Part shown: positions 57,319 to 61,102 of the stretch, piece by piece
How the letters are laid out: each line of letters opens with the position of its first letter
Position numbering within the stretch: the stretch's first letter is position 1
Assembly: GCA_902761755.1 (NCBI GenBank)
Contig: CACWLP010000016.1
Location: 1 to 61,102 of the forward strand
Direction: 5' to 3'
Length of the DNA stretch: 61,102 nucleotides
Source: an uncultured Eubacteriales bacterium
GTDB taxonomy: Bacteria; Bacillota; Clostridia; Christensenellales; Aristaeellaceae
Position numbers and translations under genes: made by a program
Notes under the pieces: generated by a model
Seen by the model: only the letters and a program-made list of their open reading frames with translations
The model's database searches: none
What the model was told of the DNA's origin: nothing

Positions 57319-58751
57319 AGAAGCTGCGCAAGAATATGCTGCGGCTGGCCTTCGTGCTCTGCGGGCTGCTGCTGCTGCTCATCGCCTACGGGGCGTACAC
57401 CGTCTCCGTCAACGGCAACCGCTGGTATTCCTCTCCCAAAAACAGCTACGCCCGCAGCAAACGGCAGAACGTGATCCCCGGCCGCATCCTGGACCGCAGC
57501 GGCACGGTGCTGGCGGATTCCGACGCGGAGGGGGCGCGCCTTTATCCTGAAGACGAAAGCCTGCGCCGCGCCACGGTGCACGCCGTGGGCAGCAGCGCCT
57601 TCAATATGAAAAGCAGCGCGGAATACTTCTGCTCCGCCTATCTGTACGGCGCCCGGGTGTCTTTCCCGGAGCGGCTGAGCGCCGCGCTGCGGGGAGAAAA
57701 GCTCCAGGGCGACGACGTCAAGCTGACCATCGACGGCCCCCTGTCCGTCTACGCCGCGTCCCTGTTCCCGACGGGCAAAAAGGGCGCCGTCACCGTGATG
57801 AATTACAAAACCGGGGAAGTGCTGTGCATGCTGTCCTTCCCCGCCTTCGATCCCCGGGATACCTCCGCGGCCCCCGCGGGCTCCTCCACCAACCGCTGCA
57901 CCCAGACCCTCACCGCCCCCGGCTCCACCTTCAAGATCGTCACCGCCGCCGCGGCCATGAAAAACCTGGCCGACTGGCAGGGGCGCACCTACCTGTGCAC
58001 CGGCGTGCTGCAGGCCGGGGACCGGGAGATCACCGACGCCGGCACGGACCGGACGGCGGGAAAGCTGACCCAGCACGGATCGGTGACAATGAAGGAAGCC
58101 TTTGCCCAGAGCTGCAACAACACCTTCGCCCAGATCGCCCTGTCGGTGGGGGATCAGGCCCTGCGCAGGGCCGCGGAGGATTTCGGCTTCAACGACGCCT
58201 TCCTCTTCCGGGATCTGGTGGTGGAGGATTCCAGATACCCCACGGAGAACCGCACGGAATATGAAATCGCCATGACCGGCATCGGCCAGAGCGCCCTGGG
58301 GGCCTCTCCCCTGCACATGTGCATGATCGCCGGGGGCATCGCCAACGGCGGGCAGATGATGGAGCCCTGGATGATCCGGGAAGCCGATTCCGCCTCCGGC
58401 AGCCGCCGGGCCGCCTTCTCCGCCCAGGCTTACCGCCGGGCCCTGAACGCCCAGCAGGCCAAGGTCCTCAAGGAATACATGCGCGCCGTGGTCACAGGCG
58501 GCACGGGCAGCCGCGCCGCCATCCCCGGCAAGGCCGTCTGCGGCAAAACCGGCACCGCCGAGCTGGACGACCCCAAGAATCCAGGCGGCACCATCGTCAA
58601 CGCCTGGTTCGTGGGCTTTCTGGACGAGACCGACGCCCCCTACTGCCTGGCCGTCATGGTGGAAAACGCCGAAAACGGCGGCGGCACCGTGGCGGCCCCC
58701 ATCGCAAAGCAGATCTTTTCCTGGCTGCTGAACAACGGCATCAGCCCCTGA
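57315..58751 (+). CDS. Class B penicillin-binding protein transpeptidase
   Basis: 478 residues, a short class B PBP. One N-terminal membrane helix (LAFVLCGLLLLLIAYGAYT, about 11-29), a small dimerisation part (RILDRSGTVLADS) and a transpeptidase domain (about 135-478): SxxK in APGSTFKIV, SxN in AQSCNNTF and KTG in CGKTGTAE. The spacing is that of PbpA-like mycobacterial/clostridial proteins. It cross-links peptidoglycan and is the partner of the preceding SEDS protein. The start is GTG 57315, overlapping the FtsW stop (GTGA) behind GGAGGTG. Membrane-bound, acting outside the cell. Confidence 0.93.
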   Translation: MKKLRKNMLRLAFVLCGLLLLLIAYGAYTVSVNGNRWYSSPKNSYARSKRQNVIPGRILDRSGTVLADSDAEGARLYPEDESLRRATVHAVGSSAFNMKSSAEYFCSAYLYGARVSFPERLSAALRGEKLQGDDVKLTIDGPLSVYAASLFPTGKKGAVTVMNYKTGEVLCMLSFPAFDPRDTSAAPAGSSTNRCTQTLTAPGSTFKIVTAAAAMKNLADWQGRTYLCTGVLQAGDREITDAGTDRTAGKLTQHGSVTMKEAFAQSCNNTFAQIALSVGDQALRRAAEDFGFNDAFLFRDLVVEDSRYPTENRTEYEIAMTGIGQSALGASPLHMCMIAGGIANGGQMMEPWMIREADSASGSRRAAFSAQAYRRALNAQQAKVLKEYMRAVVTGGTGSRAAIPGKAVCGKTGTAELDDPKNPGGTIVNAWFVGFLDETDAPYCLAVMVENAENGGGTVAAPIAKQIFSWLLNNGISP

Positions 58752-58765
58752 AACGAGGAGCAATT

Positions 58766-59695
58766 ATGATCGACGTGACCCTGCTTGGTGTTTCCGCCCT
58801 CCTGCCGCTGCCGGAAAGGGCGCTCACCGCCGCGGTGCTTGCCTGCGGCGGGCGGAGCATCCTGTTCGACTGCGGCGAGGGCACCCAGACCGCCGCGCGG
58901 AAGGCGGGGGTCAGCCTGATGAAATGCGATCTGATCGCCCTGACCCACTACCACGGCGACCATGTGTTCGGCCTGCCCGGGCTTTTGCAGACCCTGGGGG
59001 TCATGGGCCGCACGGAGCCCCTGACGGTCACAGGCCCGGAAGGGCTGCAGTCCGATCTGCGGCCTCTGATGCAGGCGGCGGGAGAATTGCCCTTCCCGGT
59101 GGCGCTGCAGCCCTGGGAGGAAGGTGGCATTTCCCTTTCCGCCCTGCATCCACAATGGCCCGTTTTGGCCCGTCTCGCCGCCTTCCCCACCTGCCACCGG
59201 GGAAAAAGCCAGGGTTACCTGTTCACCCTGGGCCGGGCCGGGGCGTTCCGCCCGGAGGCCGCCCGGGCGCTGAATGTGCCCACAAGGCTGTGGAGCGCGC
59301 TGCAGAAGGGCGAAACGGTGCAGACCGAAAACGGCCCGGTCCGGCCCGAACAGGTGCTGGGGCCGGCGCGGCGGGGGCTGCGCTTCGTCTTCACCGGCGA
59401 TACCGCCCCCTGCCCGGCCATCGCCGACGCCGCCCGGGACGCGGACCTGATGATCCTCGAAGCCACCTACGGCGAAGACAGCCAGGCGGAAGAAGCCAAC
59501 CGCTACGGGCACATGACCTTTTCCCAGGCCGGGGCTGCCGCGGCGGAAAGCGGCGCCCGGCAGGTGTGGCTGGCCCATTTTTCCCAGCGCATCGAGGATC
59601 CGGAATCGTATCTGCCCCTGGCCCGGGCCCATTGCCCCGCCGCCGTCTGCGGCCGGGACGGGCTACATGCGACGCTGGTTTTCCCCGCCGGATAA
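58766..59695 (+). CDS. rnz: Ribonuclease Z-like metallo-beta-lactamase-fold enzyme
   Basis: 309 residues. The metal site is THYHGDHVFGLPGLL (RNase Z consensus THFHGDHxxGLPGLL), with FDCGEGTQ, the FTGDTAPC Asp and a late LAHFSQRIEDP His. This layout is that of tRNase Z, which matures the 3' ends of tRNAs with zinc. It is slightly short of the usual ~305-320 residues and the flexible exosite arm (about 150-200) is visible as GKSQGYLFTLGRAGAFRPE. GAGGAG precedes ATG 58766. It follows the PBP gene by 14 bases and may share its transcript. The tRNA-Arg promoter lies 19 bases beyond its stop. Confidence 0.88.
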   Translation: MIDVTLLGVSALLPLPERALTAAVLACGGRSILFDCGEGTQTAARKAGVSLMKCDLIALTHYHGDHVFGLPGLLQTLGVMGRTEPLTVTGPEGLQSDLRPLMQAAGELPFPVALQPWEEGGISLSALHPQWPVLARLAAFPTCHRGKSQGYLFTLGRAGAFRPEAARALNVPTRLWSALQKGETVQTENGPVRPEQVLGPARRGLRFVFTGDTAPCPAIADAARDADLMILEATYGEDSQAEEANRYGHMTFSQAGAAAAESGARQVWLAHFSQRIEDPESYLPLARAHCPAAVCGRDGLHATLVFPAG

Positions 59696-59713
59696 AAAAG
59701 CGACGCCCGGCGC

Positions 59714-59742
59714 TTGCGTCCCGCCGGCAGTTATGCTATAAT
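59714..59742 (+). promoter_or_regulatory. tRNA-Arg promoter
   Basis: TTGCGT (59714-59719), 17-base spacer, TATAAT (59737-59742) with an extended TGC ahead of it, 12 bp before the broken tRNA gene. Confidence 0.75.
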
Positions 59743-59753
59743 CAGCATGCTGT

Positions 59754-59793
59754 GCGCCTGTAGCTCAGCAGGATAGAGCGTTCGCCTCCTAAG
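59754..59793 (+). pseudogene. 5' half of a tRNA-Arg(CCT) gene, cut after the anticodon
   Basis: Acceptor 5' strand GCGCCTG (59754-59760), D-arm GCTCAGCAGGATAGAGC, anticodon stem and loop start TTCGC-CTCCTAA. Past CCTAAG the sequence becomes AAAAAGGCC, so the anticodon stem, T-arm and acceptor 3' side (expected CAGGCGC-N-CCA) are missing. Its promoter is intact. The shared stretch GTAGCTC...CTAAG (59760-59793) matches 60051-60084 in 33 of 34 bases. Confidence 0.8.
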
Positions 59794-60044
59794 AAAAAGG
59801 CCGACTACCACCTTTTCTGGAAGCTGAAAACGGGCCAGATGCGGAATTGATCCGAAATTGTGGTCACTCCGATGCCTCTTGATCCGGAGGTCAAAATCAG
59901 CAGGTGGGAAAATGTCCTACCGCCAAAATTAGAAAAGCTGATTAGAAGTCGACCTTCCCGATTAGCAAAAACCACTCCCAAGCACCACGGTGAACAATCA
60001 CCGAAATCTCGAAAGCCTTGGAAAATAAGGACTTTCGAGAACGA
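59794..60044. other. Interposed sequence between the two tRNA copies
   Basis: 251 bp, lower in GC than the genes to the left, with no gene that I trust. Two short plus-strand frames end here: one reads KKKADYHLFWKLKTGQMRN and stops at 59850; the other, starting at GTG 59860, gives 64 residues including DPEVKISRWENVLPPKLEKL and a basic tail into the second tRNA. Neither has a ribosome site; they may be remnants of an element end. Confidence 0.5.
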
Positions 60045-60121
60045 GGTCCCGTAGCTCAGCAGGATAGAGCGGTCGCCTCCTAAGCGACAGGCCGTGGGTT
60101 CGAATCCCGCCGGGATCACCA
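60045..60121 (+). tRNA. tRNA-Arg (anticodon CCT), complete
   Basis: 77 bases including CCA. Acceptor GGTCCCG (60045-60051) with CGGGATC, D-arm GCTC/GAGC, anticodon stem GTCGC/GCGAC with loop CTCCTAA (anticodon CCT at 60079-60081), T-arm GTGGG-TTCGAAT-CCCGC, A discriminator, encoded CCA. No promoter of its own is seen, so it may be read from the promoter of the broken copy. Confidence 0.93.
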
Positions 60122-60140
60122 TTTTACCTACCAGATCGAC

Positions 60141-60191
60141 AGAAATCTGCTAACGGATGAATGCTCCTGTTAGCAGATTTCTAATTCTTTT
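60141..60191 (+). terminator. Terminator after the tRNA
   Basis: A 14-bp perfect stem AGAAATCTGCTAAC (60141-60154) with 60169-60182, followed by AATTCTTTT. The repeat GATTTCTAAT occurs at 60176-60185 and 60196-60205; no gene is seen to 60257. Confidence 0.8.
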
Positions 60192-60257
60192 CCCTGATTT
60201 CTAATCGACCTTTGCTGACGCCCCTTCTTCAGTATCTAATTTTTTCGGACGATCGTG

Positions 60258-61016
60258 CTAACTTTGGTGGACGGTGCCTATAGCGTTTTCTAAACCTGGC
60301 AATACTGTGTTGGATACGTCGGTGTAGATGATGCTTCGCAGATGATCCATCCGGACATCCAGCTCCACACTCAGTTCGGCGCAGCGCTTCAGTTCATCGG
60401 TCATACTTTCATCAAAGCTGTTGCCTTTTTTGTATCGCAACTGATGCTCCAGACTGGCCCAGCTGTCCATGGCGATGGTGCGCAGCTGCACTTCGGCCCG
60501 CATGATCCGCTTTTCGTGTTCAAGAAAAATCGGCACGGCCACAATCAGATGCAGGCTGCGGTAGCCATTGGGCTTGGGGTTCTGAATATAATCCTTCCTT
60601 TGGATCAACGAAATATCATCCTGCTTGAGCAGGGCCTCCGCAAGCTTATACACATCATCCTCAAAAGAACAGATCACCCTGATGCCGGCAATATCATTCA
60701 GCCCTTTTTCGATGCTCTCCACAGTGATTGGAAGTCCTCTGGCTACCAACTTGTTGTGAATGCTGATGGGCTGCTTCAGCCTTGTATGAATACTGCTGAT
60801 GGGCTGACGGTCAAACCGTAGAGAAAACTCTTCGTTGAGTACGTTCAGCTTGGTTTCAATCTCCATCATGGCACATTTGTAATAGGACATCAGGCGCGCA
60901 AATTCGTAGGTCTTTTGCAGCGCCCATTCCACCATATCCGGGCTGATGATTTGCTCAAGCTGACTGAACCGGCTGGCGTCATTTGGGGACAGTTCGTTCA
61001 TTTCCATATCACCCAT
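60258..61016 (-). CDS. Small alarmone synthetase (GTP pyrophosphokinase, RelA/SpoT domain)
   Basis: 252 residues, a stand-alone synthetase domain of the RelQ/RelP type that makes (p)ppGpp from GTP or GDP and ATP. Signatures: SIHNKLVARG, GLNDIAGIRVICSF, QNPKPNGYRSLHLIV and AEVQLRTIAMDSWASLEHQLRYK. No hydrolase, TGS or ACT domain is present. Codon use and GC are noticeably lower than in the genes before 59700, pointing to transfer. The start is ATG 61014-61016, which overlaps the upstream stop as TAATG; in-frame ATGs at 61007 and 61001 are alternatives, since the ribosome site is weak. Confidence 0.9.
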   Translation of the reverse strand: MGDMEMNELSPNDASRFSQLEQIISPDMVEWALQKTYEFARLMSYYKCAMMEIETKLNVLNEEFSLRFDRQPISSIHTRLKQPISIHNKLVARGLPITVESIEKGLNDIAGIRVICSFEDDVYKLAEALLKQDDISLIQRKDYIQNPKPNGYRSLHLIVAVPIFLEHEKRIMRAEVQLRTIAMDSWASLEHQLRYKKGNSFDESMTDELKRCAELSVELDVRMDHLRSIIYTDVSNTVLPGLENAIGTVHQS

Positions 61017-61102
61017 TAAGCTTTTTGAAGGGTTTTGTTCTGCTGCAGAAACAGCGAGACGGCATCAAACACACCTTCAATGATCAGCGTAATGCCCGTG
61101 AA
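61016..61102 (-). CDS. C-terminal end of a membrane protein (partial, DUF308-like)
   Basis: Only the last 28 residues are in the window: a hydrophobic stretch GITLIIEGVFDAVSLFLQ and a basic end NKTLQKA, then TAA 61016-61018. The pattern G-x-x-L-I-x-E/D-G-x-x-D-x-x resembles the last helix of HdeD/DUF308-type membrane proteins; this is a weak call. Its stop overlaps the synthetase start, so the two genes are in one operon on the lower-GC island. Confidence 0.45.
   Translation of the reverse strand, partial: FTGITLIIEGVFDAVSLFLQQNKTLQKA

Noticed and set aside
59805-60122. A minus-strand frame across the complete tRNA (starting MVIPAGFEPTA)
   Set aside because: This type of false gene is the usual antisense reading of a tRNA T-arm.

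Overview
The window looks like a chromosome segment of an anaerobic, GC-rich member of the Clostridia (Bacillota), probably a plant-fibre-degrading gut or rumen organism. The reasons are AGGAGG-type ribosome binding sites, T-box and SAM-I riboswitches, the Asp23/YloV pair, a MocR-like (type Ic) aminotransferase, CpsC/CpsD proteins, many small secreted proteins with MKK...A-L-A leaders, and several hemicellulose enzymes. I would guess near Christensenellales/Aristaeellaceae; that genus-level guess is weak.

Layout. 1-980: a lower-GC scar holding the end of a flavin-reductase-like gene, a truncated SDR gene, a broken small membrane protein and a long hairpin. 981-5709: three secreted SH3/repeat-domain genes, then a LytS/YesM-type kinase with an SARP-type response regulator. 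5985-18228: GNAT, TIGR04076, an MFS exporter with an apparent leader-peptide attenuator, xylan enzymes (GH31, GH43, GH10), a YgjV-GNAT fusion, an exported deaminase-like protein, an Fe-alcohol dehydrogenase, Nudix and a Wzz/BY-kinase pair. 18521-22983: a secreted SH3 protein, a DHH phosphoesterase and glycogen phosphorylase. 23139-30281: a nine-gene operon for a minimal type IV pilus/secretion-like machine (PilT, PilC, pilin-like proteins, transglutaminase) framed by a BTAD regulator and a diguanylate cyclase. 30395-42652: MATE, GH43, a heterodimeric ABC exporter, PspC, HAD, a Na/Pi transporter, a TtcA-like enzyme and two esterases. 43010-49644: aminotransferase, methyltransferase, metK under a SAM-I riboswitch, asp23-fakA and a secreted protein, with two palindrome-rich intergenic elements.

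49751-55039 is the most striking part. A T-box leader whose specifier reads as Leu CUC controls a LeuA homologue that has lost its catalytic metal ligands but keeps the leucine-binding domain, a TIM-barrel/acyl-CoA-synthetase fusion, and a branched-chain aminotransferase. I infer a leucine-responsive branched-chain acid salvage or sensing system. 55275-59695: an FHA-FtsW/RodA-PBP cluster (the FHA domain has lost its phospho-threonine residues) followed by RNase Z-like protein.

59754-61102: the 5' half of a tRNA-Arg gene with its own promoter is interrupted at the anticodon loop; a complete tRNA-Arg(CCT) lies about 290 bp further on, followed by lower-GC DNA carrying a small alarmone synthetase. 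This looks like the left edge of an integrated island that extends out of the window.

The carbohydrate genes fit together. Two esterases remove acyl groups, GH10 cuts short xylo-oligomers, GH43 enzymes remove xylose/arabinose and GH31 removes alpha-xylose, mostly inside the cell. Glycogen phosphorylase handles storage glucan.
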